From NCBI GenBank assembly GCA_963402885.1, contig OY727099.1:15767001-15831000 (forward strand): a DNA stretch of 64,000 nucleotides, given 5' to 3'. This DNA comes from Antedon bifida (lineage: Eukaryota > Echinodermata > Crinoidea > Comatulida > Antedonidae). The position numbers and the translations under genes were made by a program. This document shows positions 50,601-53,702 of this stretch, piece by piece. The notes below the pieces were generated by a model. The model ran no database searches and was not told the origin of the DNA. It worked only from the letters and a program-made list of their open reading frames with translations. Each line of letters starts with the position of its first letter. The first letter of the stretch is position 1.

Positions 50601-52838
50601 ATAATTCCATCATACCAAAAAATTAGAACATGATGTGTGTCCCGTAATTTCACCTATGCTACACTGTATATAGATATACATTATATACTGTATTGTATAT
50701 GGCATATAATAGGCTCAACTCAACGCTATAAGCGTATAATAGGATGGCATACATCAACATTTTCTGGTCGTATGTTAACGTACGTGCATGTAAAAAAAAA
50801 ATTAATTTCAATAAAATGATAAAAATAATCACCTATAATTCGTCAAAGTGACGAATTAAATTCTAGTTCTCTTTCTTTTTCTTAATACCCAAACGAAAAT
50901 GGTAAACACTGATATTTATGGTAGGGATTATTTTTTTCAGTGGTTGGTCTTGTTGGCCTCTTCGCACGAGTTCCACGCAAAGTCAAATAAAACTATGTGT
51001 TTTATCAAACAGAAATATAAATTAGCTTCAATTCAATACTAAATTAGCCAGATTTTGATAATGAGAAAGAATCAAAAATTCAATTTTTATCGTTAAAATT
51101 GACATTTGAGGCGGATGTACATAATGATAATAACCGATTTACATATCAAAATAAAGAGTATTTAAAGCCTGATAACATGCAACAAAAATTACTTCACCAC
51201 CTATTATGGACCTCGTGCGATCGGGTGCGAAAATGGGTAGGTGTTTTCCAAAGTTATTTTAGCGCGCGGATTTCGGCTCGCCAGCTTTTGTACCTCATTT
51301 TTAACTCGCGTTTTCTATTAAAATATTTAATAAACATAGATTATAAATATATAAAAATAATCCCTTAAACAAGATCTTTCCAGGCATATAATTTTTATTC
51401 TCATGGGTACATAAGAAATAGTATATTTTTAACTTCAAAGACACGTCACTTTTTAAAATTTCACGAACGTGTTAAAATCGCGGTAACGAAAATCAGGTTC
51501 ATTGGGATACCTAATAATAATATAAATGTAAAAGAAGTAAAATAACAAAAAAATACATGCATTATTTATTTAATAAACATTTTTTCGAATTTTTATGGTT
51601 TTTTAAATTTGGCTAAAGGATTTTCAATTTGGCTAATGTTTTTCAAAACCTTTCGCCATTGTGGCGAACGAAAATTTGACCTTAGCGCGAGCGTAGATTA
51701 ACATGTTAACAAACACATTCTTGATTAAAAATATCTTTCCCGTATAATTATTCCATACGTCATCAATAGTACTGTAATACCCATCTCTATGCCTAACTAT
51801 GCATTATAATCTAGGCCTGACAGCAAAGTAAACAACAAGTGCGCCCTCTACAAATTACAGTAACGGAACTCATCTCACACATGTGAGTCGAATCAATGTA
51901 CAGTAAATACACTATAGGCTTATCTCAGTACCGTATACATTATAACTTATCCTAGTATAGTGCCAATAATTATAACAACACATAAAGTAATCGCTCACAG
52001 TATTTGTTACCCTACTGGTAATTTACCCGAACATTCCTCTCCAGACATAATTTATCGTTACCTAACCTATGTTTCACATTTTATAATCATTTATGGCAAC
52101 ATACAGGTTGATTTATCCCTAAAATACTGTTTTTATAGATTCATGCTTCATCGTTCGTTCCTACATAATTTCTAAATAAGTAGACTCATCTCCGTTCTAC
52201 TTCCTGACAATTTACTTATGGAATAACCCAGTTATCTTTACATACCTACAAGACAATAATAATACACGATGTACAGTATTAGATGTCGAACCACAATGGC
52301 TGCATCACTCATGTTATCGTCTTCTCATAGTTTTGACGGTACCAATCGCTACGAGGGGTATTCCTTAAAAGTACAATTGTTTAGGGGGCGCTATTTATAT
52401 ATCTTTATTTCAGACTATAACAGTACTACAATTAGTTACATGAAATATGCAATTAACTAAACATTAGTCTTCTTGCTTACAGTACATACAATTGTTTTTA
52501 TAATTTCTATCAATAGTGGTGAAAATACTGACCCACCTCCAGTGAAGAAAATAAAAGTTAAACCTAGTCAAGAAAGTGAGCTACATGAACAGAAACCTCA
52601 CACAAACAAACCTTCTGAATACATAGCTGATGACAAAGTACAGGTAGTTTCTACCACAAGAGCAGTGCAAACTGTTAATTTTGGAGATTCTGAAAGAAAA
52701 CTGACAAATCTCAGAAGTCATGTGATTAAGCTTCTTAAATCAGTGGTAAATGAAGAAGAATTTCAGGAATTGATTAATGACCTCGAAGGAGATAAAATTG
52801 ATGAAGTCTTGCAGGAAGTTATGGAAAACAGAGACTGA
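2465..52838 (+). CDS. MORC3: MORC3/4-type chromatin ATPase with CW zinc finger, 14 exons, 5' partial
   Basis: This span is the host gene; its exons are listed separately. Proteins of this family are nuclear GHKL-fold ATPases that dimerise on ATP, bind chromatin through a CW zinc finger that reads histone H3 Lys4 methylation, and compact or silence DNA. Seen here: an ATP-lid segment YGNGFKSG followed by [11 protein letters not shown], a transducer segment with GTRIIIYNL, a CW finger starting [13 protein letters not shown], and a Lys/Glu-rich coiled-coil tail. The fourteen exons total 1777 nt; after one leading base this is exactly 592 codons including the stop, and every junction keeps frame. 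Residues before LSFGFSDK, including the Glu/Asn and DxGxG boxes, are missing and should lie upstream. Animal MORC3 is about 940 residues, so this C-terminal tail is short. I cannot separate MORC3 from MORC4 orthology. Confidence 0.9.
2730..3516. mobile_element. TTAA-flanked MITE (piggyBac-like)
   Basis: The left end TTAA-CCCTTCACTGCG mirrors the right end CGCAGTGAAAGGG-TTAA, with TTAA at 2726-2729 and 3517-3520. TTAA duplication is typical of piggyBac transposition. It is 787 bp without coding capacity and contains an (AATT)n run and a small ACCCGGTA/TACCGGGT palindrome near its left end. Confidence 0.75.
2927..2953. repeat. (TTAA)n microsatellite
   Basis: About seven tandem TTAA units inside the TTAA-flanked MITE. 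Confidence 0.9.
4035..4198 (+). CDS. MORC3: MORC exon B: start of transducer domain
   Basis: Reads [17 protein letters not shown] and later [20 protein letters not shown]. The GTRIIIxNL stretch is a family hallmark in the region that couples ATP binding to dimerisation. The acceptor tttacag gives phase 0; an alternative ttag at 4021-4023 would break the frame. The donor is GTTAGT and the exon leaves phase 2. Confidence 0.9.
4992..5124 (+). CDS. MORC3: MORC exon C
   Basis: Acceptor ttacag; the first base completes a Gly codon, then 44 codons from [15 protein letters not shown] to CDFSLR. It matches the acidic linker and SLRAYCS region of MORC3-type proteins. Donor GTATTA, phase 0. Confidence 0.88.
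5534..5671 (+). CDS. MORC3: MORC exon D
   Basis: 46 codons from [16 protein letters not shown] to [11 protein letters not shown], flanked by tttctag and GTATGT. The family pattern AYCSxLYLxPxxxIxxxxxxVxTxLxxKSLxxxxxDVYRP is well kept. Phase 0 at both ends. Confidence 0.92.
5680..5812. repeat. (CAT)n-type imperfect microsatellite
   Basis: Imperfect CAT/CAC/GAC triplets immediately after the donor of MORC exon D; it makes a His-rich open frame by chance. Confidence 0.9.
6105..6185 (+). mobile_element. SINE/LINE-type conserved 3' tail
   Basis: GTGCCTTGAGCACTTTGTGG followed by GCGCTTTATAAAT resembles the conserved 3' tail shared by Deu-type SINEs and some LINEs of deuterostomes. Only the tail is recognised. 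Confidence 0.45.
6250..6903. mobile_element. Inverted-repeat element, GGGTGTCTAGAAAACTCAG ends
   Basis: The left end GGGTGTCTAGAAAACTCAG is matched in inverse at the right end, CTGAGTTTTCTAGACACCC, with about 33 bp of inverted similarity. No ORF. Another left end of the family is at 11864. Target duplication not resolved. Confidence 0.65.
6940..7195 (+). pseudogene. LINE endonuclease fragment, 5' part
   Basis: Broken reading such as [17 protein letters not shown] and [13 protein letters not shown] resembles the GDFNIH part of an APE-type LINE endonuclease. It stops where the foldback element begins and resumes near 11470. Confidence 0.6.
8000..8740 (-). repeat. Dispersed repeat, CCTCCGCGAAGGAGGTATAT family, copy 1
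   Basis: On the minus strand it starts with the CCTCCGCGAAGGAGG palindrome and continues through GACCTGCTAGTGTTAAAAGA and ACGAGTAGTTTTAAAAAAC. Further copies are at 20066-20520 and 26160-26740 on the + strand. This type of repeat occurs in many marine invertebrates. Confidence 0.75.
10370..10440 (-). repeat. tRNA-like SINE head
   Basis: On the minus strand CAAGTTGCGTGATGCAACGG ... CGCGAGTTCAAGTCTC looks like a tRNA with A box and B box (GAGTTCAAGTC). It is part of a block (about 10260-10560) repeated in inverse at 36410-36590. Too degenerate for a functional tRNA. Confidence 0.45.
11470..11850 (+). pseudogene. LINE fragment continuing after the foldback element
   Basis: Readings such as [19 protein letters not shown] and [16 protein letters not shown] belong to the SDH end of an APE endonuclease and the following linker. 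This is the continuation of 6940-7195, so the foldback element inserted in this LINE copy. Confidence 0.6.
11864..12007. repeat. 32-bp palindromic tandem at an inverted-repeat element end
   Basis: Starts with GGGTGTCTAGAAAACTCAG, like the element at 6250, then the unit TCTAGAAAACTCAGATATCT repeats at 11910, 11942 and 11974, a 32-bp period. Each unit is itself nearly palindromic. The far end of the element was not found. Confidence 0.75.
12255..12600. repeat. Degenerate relative of the 164-bp satellite
   Basis: Contains GTAGACAGTTTATACTGTAG, GATAATACAACTGTGATAT and GTTAATAGACAATAGATAG, which recall the 164-bp unit at 20871-22950 with heavy divergence. Confidence 0.5.
12645..12830. repeat. (ATC)n-type minisatellite
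   Basis: Tandem CATCATCAAGACCATCTA units of about 30 bp, five to six copies. Confidence 0.9.
12927..13548. mobile_element. TTAA-flanked MITE with AGCCCCCTTCCCTAC ends
   Basis: TTAA-AGCCCCCTTCCCTAC on the left and GTAGGGAAGGGGGCT-TTAA on the right, with TTAA at 12923-12926 and 13549-13552. 622 bp without coding capacity. A diverged inverted relative is near 34930-35210. Sits 177 bp before MORC exon E. Confidence 0.8.
13725..13832 (+). CDS. MORC3: MORC exon E
   Basis: 36 codons, [15 protein letters not shown] to RLGYQKN, including the conserved [14 protein letters not shown]. Acceptor tttaag, donor GTAAGT, phase 0 at both ends. The 8-kb intron before it carries the foldback element and several other repeats. 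Confidence 0.92.
14197..14294 (+). CDS. MORC3: MORC exon F
   Basis: Encodes [17 protein letters not shown] then TPTHNKQDF, matching the family's [20 protein letters not shown]. Acceptor tttcag, donor GTAGTA, leaving phase 2. Confidence 0.93.
14727..14837 (+). CDS. MORC3: MORC exon G
   Basis: After completing the split codon it reads [20 protein letters not shown], including the family's LNDYWNE. Acceptor aacag, donor GTATGT, leaving phase 2. Confidence 0.92.
15104..15229 (+). CDS. MORC3: MORC exon H: CW zinc finger, first three cysteines
   Basis: Reads [20 protein letters not shown] and then [15 protein letters not shown]. The WxxCxxCxKWRxLP...WxC pattern is the CW finger: two aromatic residues and three of the four zinc cysteines are here. 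The fourth cysteine is in the next exon. Acceptor ttacag, donor GTAACT. Confidence 0.95.
15514..16165. mobile_element. hAT-type element with perfect 8-bp target duplication
   Basis: Ends CAGGGGT...AACCCCTG with internal GGGCCAGATT and TGGCCTGCAGGCTGCC, as in hAT elements. It is flanked by TGTTAAAC at 15506-15513 and 16166-16173. 652 bp, non-autonomous. It lies in the intron that splits the CW finger, ending 36 nt before exon I. Confidence 0.88.
16202..16288 (+). CDS. MORC3: MORC exon I: last CW cysteine and acidic linker
   Basis: Starts by completing Arg, then [14 protein letters not shown], where the Cys is the fourth zinc ligand and the PQEPE matches the family's VPEEPE. It ends KSYKKREA with GTAAGT, phase 2. 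The acceptor is only 36 nt downstream of an hAT element. Confidence 0.92.
16300..16740. other. Intron DNA, nothing recognised
   Basis: Contains a short (CTA)n run near 16560-16580. No coding or transposon structure that I can support. Confidence 0.5.
16745..18180 (+). pseudogene. LINE copy (CR1/Rex-like): 5' region, endonuclease start, linker
   Basis: A GC-richer 5' region (16745-17100) is followed by broken frames. 17500-17620 reads [19 protein letters not shown] and VIGTESWLS, the start of an APE endonuclease. After an internal deletion, 17800-18075 reads [36 protein letters not shown] and [18 protein letters not shown], the linker before the reverse transcriptase. The RT domain is lost. 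Confidence 0.75.
18650..19920. repeat. 1.27-kb dispersed repeat, copy 1
   Basis: Aligns with 32333-33603 from GATAACATTAGTTTTCAC through CCGCGCGTGTGAAGGTA and TATTTGAATAAA to the end GAGGGGGAGCGAGC/CTCACC. No ORF. Copy 1 has an hAT MITE (19497-19695); copy 2 does not. Confidence 0.8.
19497..19695. mobile_element. hAT-like MITE, CAGGCCTTGTCTTTT ends
   Basis: The left CAGGCCTTGTCTTTT and right AAAAGACAAGGCCGG are inverted repeats (14 of 15 match). ACTTTTCA occurs at 19491-19498 and 19696-19703. The paralogous copy at about 33240 reads straight through (ACCACTTTTTATATCT) without the insert. Confidence 0.85.
20066..20520 (+). repeat. Dispersed repeat, CCTCCGCCAAGGAGG family, copy 2
   Basis: Starts CCTCCGCCAAGGAGGTATAT, then TTTGTCTGTTTGTTTGTTTG and TTAGCAG, and shares CCGCTAGTGTTAAAAGATAG and ACGAGTAGTTTTAAAAAAC with copies at 8000-8740 and 26160-26740. 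Confidence 0.78.
20871..22950. repeat. 164-bp satellite array, about 12.7 copies
   Basis: TAGTCTCCATCTATCTATAT recurs at 20871, 21035, 21199, 21363, 21527, 21691, 21855, 22019, 22183, 22347, 22511, 22675 and 22837: eleven periods of exactly 164 bp and one of 162. Units differ at few sites (ATGTAG/ACGTAG, GTGTTAC/GTATTAC). Each contains near-palindromes such as TCTATTATAAGTAGACAG. Confidence 0.97.
22969..23187 (+). other. Open frame between arrays, not recognised
   Basis: A 72-codon frame with Met-rich start and hydrophobic stretches ([18 protein letters not shown]). No family resemblance; within the large inverted-repeat element. Probably chance. Confidence 0.15.
23180..23360. repeat. AGGCCTA-rich island
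   Basis: Dense TAGGCCTA/TAGCCTAGG motifs. Smaller islands at 6480-6560, 13325-13375, 23690-23760 and 54110-54180. The motif is a palindrome (AGGCCT). Confidence 0.8.
23560..23860. repeat. Degenerate 164-bp-unit relatives
   Basis: GTTAATAGG, GCAGTTGATAGATATTACAA and CTGTGATATT echo the 164-bp unit but are interrupted by AGGCCTA motifs. Confidence 0.5.
24390..25490. repeat. 35-bp minisatellite arranged as 71-bp dimers
   Basis: Alternating GTAGATTTTTAATAGCCCAA and GTAGATTTTTAGTAGACAAA units of about 35 bp form a 71-bp higher-order repeat, regular from about 24600 to 25250 and degenerate at both edges. Confidence 0.92.
26160..26740 (+). repeat. Dispersed repeat, CCTCCGCC family, copy 3
   Basis: Shares GACCTGCTAGTGTTAAAA, TTTTGATACGAGTAGTTTT and CTTATGTAGGAGAATTTTAC with 8000-8740 (inverted) and 20066-20520. 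The GTTTGTTAGCAGGATTACTC head is near 26180. Confidence 0.75.
26745..27285. other. Nothing recognised
   Basis: A 70-codon frame at 26894-27106 has no family resemblance and no splice context. Confidence 0.4.
27290..27950 (-). pseudogene. Penelope-like element reverse transcriptase fragment
   Basis: Minus-strand readings [50 protein letters not shown] and [12 protein letters not shown] match the RT core and its C-terminal side in Penelope-like elements. The usual YxDD reads YINN, so the catalytic aspartates are lost. Frameshifted, no GIY-YIG domain seen. Confidence 0.7.
28170..28690 (+). pseudogene. LINE reverse transcriptase C-terminal fragment
   Basis: Reads [37 protein letters not shown], then in another frame the [16 protein letters not shown] type and [19 protein letters not shown]. 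This is the thumb/C-terminal part of a CR1/Rex-type LINE. A related fragment in inverse is at 48060-48345. Confidence 0.8.
28862..28930 (+). repeat. tRNA-like SINE candidate
   Basis: CAGTGGTCTAATGATTAAGA resembles an A box and AAGGTTCCGGCG a weak B box, spaced as in tRNA-derived SINEs. No clover leaf good enough for a tRNA gene. Confidence 0.35.
29140..29850 (-). pseudogene. Tx1/L1-like LINE reverse transcriptase fragment
   Basis: Minus-strand readings include [38 protein letters not shown] and, upstream in another frame, a QLADDTDIF type motif. Related to the + strand copies at 43740 and 57124. Its boundary lies about 40 nt from MORC exon J. Confidence 0.78.
29889..29937 (+). CDS. MORC3: MORC exon J: short coiled-coil exon
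   Basis: 49 nt between tttttcag and GTAAGT. The first base completes the Ala codon left by exon I, giving [21 protein letters not shown], a continuous basic coiled coil. The phase fit over a 13.6-kb intron and good splice sites support it despite its length. A LINE fragment ends a few tens of bases upstream. Confidence 0.78.
29938..32030. other. Intron DNA, nothing recognised
   Basis: AT-rich. Low-complexity T and A runs, no convincing ORF or transposon ends. Confidence 0.5.
32040..32305. repeat. Tandem duplication, about 159-bp unit
   Basis: CTCATAAACTACTTGTAGTA (32048) and CTCGTAAACTACTTGTCGTA (32207) begin two adjacent units that also share ATGCTAAATCATACATT and AATGTTTATATTCATTGTAA. Confidence 0.85.
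32333..33603. repeat. 1.27-kb dispersed repeat, copy 2
   Basis: Same family and orientation as 18650-19920. It lacks the hAT MITE. It has its own insertion at about 32380-32540: a LINE 3' end finishing in AATAAATGAATATGAATATG. Confidence 0.8.
33604..34920. other. Intron DNA, nothing firm
   Basis: Minus-strand 86-codon frame at 34647-34907 ([20 protein letters not shown]) has no family I recognise. Two loosely similar stretches with TAACTTCGCTATAAGCGT and TAACTTTGGTATAGGCCC at 33640 and 33810 suggest an old tandem duplication. Confidence 0.4.
34930..35210 (-). repeat. Diverged relative of the 12927-13548 MITE
   Basis: In inverse it shares CTATATGGACCTATTGCGAT-type sequence, TGTGAAAAATAAG and a CATTTTGGGATT-like block with the MITE before exon E. 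Ends are eroded. Confidence 0.55.
35216..35560 (-). other. 114-codon open frame, not recognised
   Basis: Begins [20 protein letters not shown] and ends ISSFRKKLW. It is helical and Lys-rich with no Cys/His pattern. It overlaps no known exon and could be an eroded transposon gene or chance. No promoter or splice evidence. Confidence 0.2.
35741..35797 (+). CDS. MORC3: MORC exon K: short coiled-coil exon
   Basis: 57 nt, 19 codons [19 protein letters not shown], between ctttttgtag and GTATGT. Phase 0 at both ends, so skipping it would keep frame. Confidence 0.75.
36410..36590 (+). repeat. Inverted copy of the 10260-10560 block with SINE head
   Basis: Shares CCTCATTTGTTATTAGTCCT in inverse, TATGCATAGTTTAAATAGTT and the tRNA-like start CAAGTTCCGTGGCGCAGCTG. 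It breaks off just after the tRNA A box. Confidence 0.7.
36630..36690 (-). repeat. LINE 3'-tail fragment
   Basis: TTCAAGATTCAAGATTCAAG then AAATTTTATTTGTC is the inverse of a CR1/L2-type 3' end with its short tandem tail. Similar tails occur near 15930 (inside the hAT element) and 53000. Confidence 0.5.
36776..41120 (-). mobile_element. CR1-type LINE, near full length
   Basis: Minus-strand element. The 3' end has a short tandem tail (ATTG)n in plus view at 36778-36795, preceded by AATAAAA in sense. The ORF (37039-40533) is intact. About 590 bp upstream is GC-richer than its surroundings and is probably its 5' UTR; that boundary is uncertain. Confidence 0.75.
37039..40533 (-). CDS. LINE ORF: leader with 2A-like motif, PHD finger, APE endonuclease, reverse transcriptase
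   Basis: Intact 1164-residue protein for target-primed reverse transcription. Residues 1-22 are hydrophobic ([16 protein letters not shown]). A second hydrophobic stretch (81-89) leads into GDVSPNPGP, a 2A-like motif ending at residue 98. C103, C106, C119, C122, H127, C130, C150 and C153 form a complete PHD-type C4HC3 finger. The endonuclease follows, with [36 protein letters not shown] and a catalytic SDH (GLSDHFLIY). The RT has [42 protein letters not shown] and the YADD active site. All key residues are present, so this copy may be recent. It sits in a MORC intron in the opposite orientation. Confidence 0.95.
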   Translation of the reverse strand: MAAITTNVLIILCLLVRINFTCRPTLNSDIFSTLNSSIYDSWAIQPKIHTDNLNIMSPLWTLYGSSKPYPVCRLNLKNPSFLMVLIIIAGDVSPNPGPIRNPCSICKKPIAKTHRAMKCTECKCNYHIKCGRINKIVYDKQRNSKDNWLCQECLFNQLPNDECISDINIHDEFIADTNNVNETQQDGHTCTEDIYEHLSEEFNVFNKGLHFIHLNARSLVNKMSELRHIASKTKATVISISESWLDESIIDNEIKIDGYTALRKDRNRSGGGVCIYVKNERAFTRRNDLDIDDFEAIWINIYLPRSKEIVIGTCYRPPKQNVTLFQNNFEETVSKIKESSEIYILGDFNICTLNINPVSQRYNDCLIRNGFSNVIKDITRIGKEKSSCLDHIVTNVQNNVKQSGVINIGLSDHFLIYCTRKIPKSHVHKNEHNSAKLRSLKNYNVNNYLETLNDIDWSVVTNNVDVNIAWLTLKDIIIKVIDSIAPIKKVRLKQNIAPWFTSEIADEIKVRDTLLKQFKKDKSNPDIYKYYCASRNKAQRLIKKAKSNYFLNKIDENKDNPKKLWKTLKQLGYEKKCKTNTKIVLDDNGKQTFCPKGVASRFNEFFTNVASTLVKKLPKCIGFFTMSTNDLLKYYVKLKGKLFKLEPVTIEFVKTQLESLNVTKSVGLDNIPSRFLRDGAIILAEPIAHIINLSFKTNCFPHDLKTAKVTPLFKKNTRTNVENYRPISILPTVSKILEKSVAIQVERYLSKNNILYAYQSGFRQAHSTESNLINLIDGLKNNKSKGLLTGMVLIDLQKAFDTVDHVILINKLKCMGFKCTDWFQSYLANRTQVVSVNGTCSEPLIVTHGVPQGSILGPILFLCYLNDFASCIDSDVQLLLYADDSTILYSHHDATKIAHKLSTVLAKCQDWLTENKLSLHVGKTESIIFGSRAKLNKVKEFSVELMGRRIKSTKQVKYLGIDLDQYVSCDIIATSVISKVKSRLKFLHRQSSCLNKKCRKLLSTALIQCTFDYSASAWYGGVNKNLKHKLQTAQNKMARFILNVGPRSHIGAKELSDLGFLNVSLRNKFLRLNYVHKIRYNFNTPSFLKDNFLLISDHHNHFTRGTTFNFVTPKATGVNDTTFYFLGIRDWNRLPNSLKSIQNNATFKIKLKEYFNNEQLGISV
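41125..42030. other. Open frames of unknown origin
   Basis: A + frame at 41504-41749 ([20 protein letters not shown]) and another at 41812-42072 (acidic [19 protein letters not shown]) lie head to tail about 60 nt apart. They look more protein-like than chance but match no family I know. They may be a degenerate transposon ORF next to the Penelope element. Confidence 0.3.
42035..43135 (-). pseudogene. Penelope-like element reverse transcriptase, broken
   Basis: Minus-strand pieces from the N-terminal side: FADKT-like [20 protein letters not shown] (42886-43116), a middle part with a [12 protein letters not shown] segment around 42400-42580, and [43 protein letters not shown] (42041-42376). 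These match the order in Penelope-like RTs. Several frameshifts; no GIY-YIG domain found. Confidence 0.8.
43171..43680 (-). repeat. Direct repeat pair, probable Penelope terminal repeats
   Basis: TTGAAAGGTTTTCTTAAACG (43170) and TTGAAAGGTTTCCTTAGACG (43615) begin similar blocks of about 60 bp, both containing AAGGAAATG, AAAGCTTTC and CATACGAT. Repeats of this kind, about 445 bp apart next to the RT, suit the partial terminal repeats of Penelope-like elements. Confidence 0.6.
43494..43536 (-). ncRNA. Hammerhead-ribozyme-like motif, degenerate
   Basis: On the minus strand CTGAAGA is followed by TGAGGAGGT, a loop, ATCTCTCTCA (pairing with one bulge) and then GAAAC: the two hammerhead core boxes around a stem II. 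ACTCA before and TGAGT after could pair as stem I. The first stem II pair would be U-U, so activity is doubtful. Penelope-like elements are known to carry hammerheads in their terminal repeats. Confidence 0.4.
43740..45115 (+). pseudogene. Tx1/L1-like LINE reverse transcriptase, 5' portion of interrupted copy
   Basis: Broken frames: [20 protein letters not shown], then [40 protein letters not shown] and [15 protein letters not shown], the successive RT motifs, with LADD as active site. Many stops and frameshifts. The reading stops near KNWNKT at about 45110 and LINE sequence resumes near 46215. Confidence 0.82.
45116..46214. other. Insertion splitting the LINE, not recognised
   Basis: No ORF of interest. 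The flanking LINE halves imply that this 1.1 kb was inserted, but I could not define inverted ends or a target duplication. Confidence 0.4.
46215..46925 (+). pseudogene. Tx1/L1-like LINE, 3' portion
   Basis: Frames with [38 protein letters not shown] and [20 protein letters not shown] correspond to the C-terminal part of the intact relative at 57124-59109 (DNYIDWKSCWLNK, LLHRILATNKRLFIWKI). Confidence 0.7.
46960..48060. repeat. About 330-bp tandem/foldback repeat
   Basis: Direct units (about 46970, 47300, 47630) share ATGCAAATTA, TATCTCGAAA and TAGAGAGTTGATTTTTTCAA. From about 47795 the same sequence runs in inverse (GAAATGGGGTCGAGGGTCAA, AAAATCAACTCTC). Another direct copy is at 48880-49085. 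The junction near 47790 makes a long hairpin. Confidence 0.8.
48060..48345 (-). pseudogene. LINE reverse transcriptase C-terminal fragment
   Basis: Minus-strand reading [20 protein letters not shown] and [11 protein letters not shown], the same region as the fragment at 28400-28560. It ends about 50 nt before MORC exon L. Confidence 0.75.
48399..48548 (+). CDS. MORC3: MORC exon L: coiled coil
   Basis: 150 nt, 50 codons from [17 protein letters not shown] to [10 protein letters not shown], heptad-like and charged. Acceptor atccag, donor GTTATT (non-ideal). Phase 0 at both ends. A minus-strand LINE fragment begins about 50 nt upstream. Confidence 0.75.
48739..48758 (+). CDS. MORC3: MORC exon M: 20-nt microexon
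   Basis: Encodes AENAEN with two bases left over, between gttttcag and GTAAGT. Without it exon L (phase 0) could not join exon N, which needs two incoming bases; with it the frame closes. Supported by splice sites and phase only. Confidence 0.6.
48880..49085. repeat. Fourth copy of the 330-bp repeat, interrupted
   Basis: Carries ATTTGACCCTTGACCCCATT and CACATCTTTGTCAC, then AAATTAGTAGTAC, where the element at 49086 begins. The repeat resumes at 52434 with TACAATTAGTTACATGAAAT. Confidence 0.75.
49290..50840. mobile_element. AGGTGATCATTT palindrome element
   Basis: Near the left end the 28-bp near-palindrome AGGTGATCATTT-AGAAT-AAAATGATCACCT occurs three times (49293, 49353, 49375). At the right end AAAATGATAAAAATAATCACC looks like the matching terminus. 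The inside (49560-50640) has two diverged units of about 310 bp with TTGTGACGTCATCAAATGGC and TTGTGACGTTAACATATGGC. Confidence 0.55.
50841..52247. other. Inside the composite element, nothing recognised
   Basis: Only short chance frames (for example 51099-51368). No polymerase, integrase or tRNA-like signature. Confidence 0.4.
52517..52838 (+). CDS. MORC3: MORC terminal exon N
   Basis: The first base completes Asn, then [18 protein letters not shown], a basic PVKKIKVK that could be a nuclear localisation signal (inference), and a C-terminal helix-rich segment with [18 protein letters not shown] and [15 protein letters not shown] before TGA. This resembles the terminal helical segment of MORC3-type proteins, probably for multimerisation. 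Acceptor caatag. Confidence 0.8.
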
Positions 52839-52987
52839 CATTTTTTGTGTAAAAGAATTTAATATATTTCCAGAAAATTGGAATACTGAATGATTATGTG
52901 GGTCTAACAAATGGATTACCAACATATTGATGTATTACAGAGATGACAATAGATGTGTTGGATGATGTTCTTCAGAACATAAAGTTT

Positions 52988-53702
52988 AAGTAAGTAAGTA
53001 AGTAAGTAAATAAATTTATTGTCATATGTAAATATATAAAAAAACATTTACATTGAAATGAATTGGTTTGGCTAACAACAAATAAAAGGTTTCGGCGAAT
53101 TAAATACTTAACGTAAAAATGTGTCATTAATTACACGGATTGCTGTTTGGTAGAAAGAAGAAACTGACCTATTAGTTTTTGCAAGTATCGATCTATATTT
53201 GTGACTGTGAGACATTACATTGTTTGGAAATGATGGTTGCCAGGATGGTATGGATCATTTTTTATCAATGTAGCCTTTTTGAGTAAACATTTAGTGTACA
53301 AAGTACCAATAGAACGTTGGAGTATGCCTATGATTTTTGAGGCACATTTAGTACCATACATAAAAGGATATCCCTTCTGATCTAATACCAAATTGTTTCA
53401 GCCTCCTAAGAAGGAAAATAATTGATCATTTAAAGACAAATCTTGAGTATCAGATGTATTCAGTAGACCTGGCTGGGTTGTCCTCTCTGCTTGTGGCTAG
53501 GCTAGCCTTCAAAAAGTAACAAAGATATTAATGTTGACATGTCCAGAGATTTTAACCTCTCAACCTTTTGCTACACGAAAATACTCAGTTCGAAAGAAAG
53601 TGAATTTGAGTTTGTTTATTTATACCTATAGATCGAGAGATTGTGTTGGAAATTGTATTAATGTGACGCTTCCAGTTCAGTTTGTTGTCAATTGTCGATT
53701 CA
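52988..53702 (-). pseudogene. LINE (CR1/L2-like) C-terminal fragment with 3' tail
   Basis: On the minus strand: TIDNKLNWKRHINTISNTIS, then FLLRRLKQFGIRSEG and ILQRSIGTLYTKCLLKKAT, the thumb and C-terminus of a LINE RT. The 3' end is a (TTAC)n tail at 52988-53008 in the plus view (GTAA)n. It begins 150 nt after the MORC stop. Confidence 0.8.
53009..53014 (+). promoter_or_regulatory. Candidate poly(A) signal AATAAA downstream of MORC
   Basis: First AATAAA after the stop, 171 nt downstream, followed by TTTATTGTCATATG. It lies in the inverted tail of a LINE. Another, AATAAA, is near 53081. No transcript evidence. Confidence 0.35.

Larger units (their letters stand above)
49086..52433. mobile_element. 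Composite insertion with TGTTA...TAACA ends and GTAC duplication
   Basis: Inserted in the 330-bp repeat: GTAC precedes TGTTAC at 49086 and follows ATAACA at 52433, while related units at 47420 and 47715 read straight through. TG...CA ends with a 4-5-bp duplication suit an LTR element. An exact 53-bp repeat occurs at 49158-49210 and 52248-52300. No gag or pol ORF. A solo LTR with a later 3-kb insertion is one reading. Confidence 0.55.
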
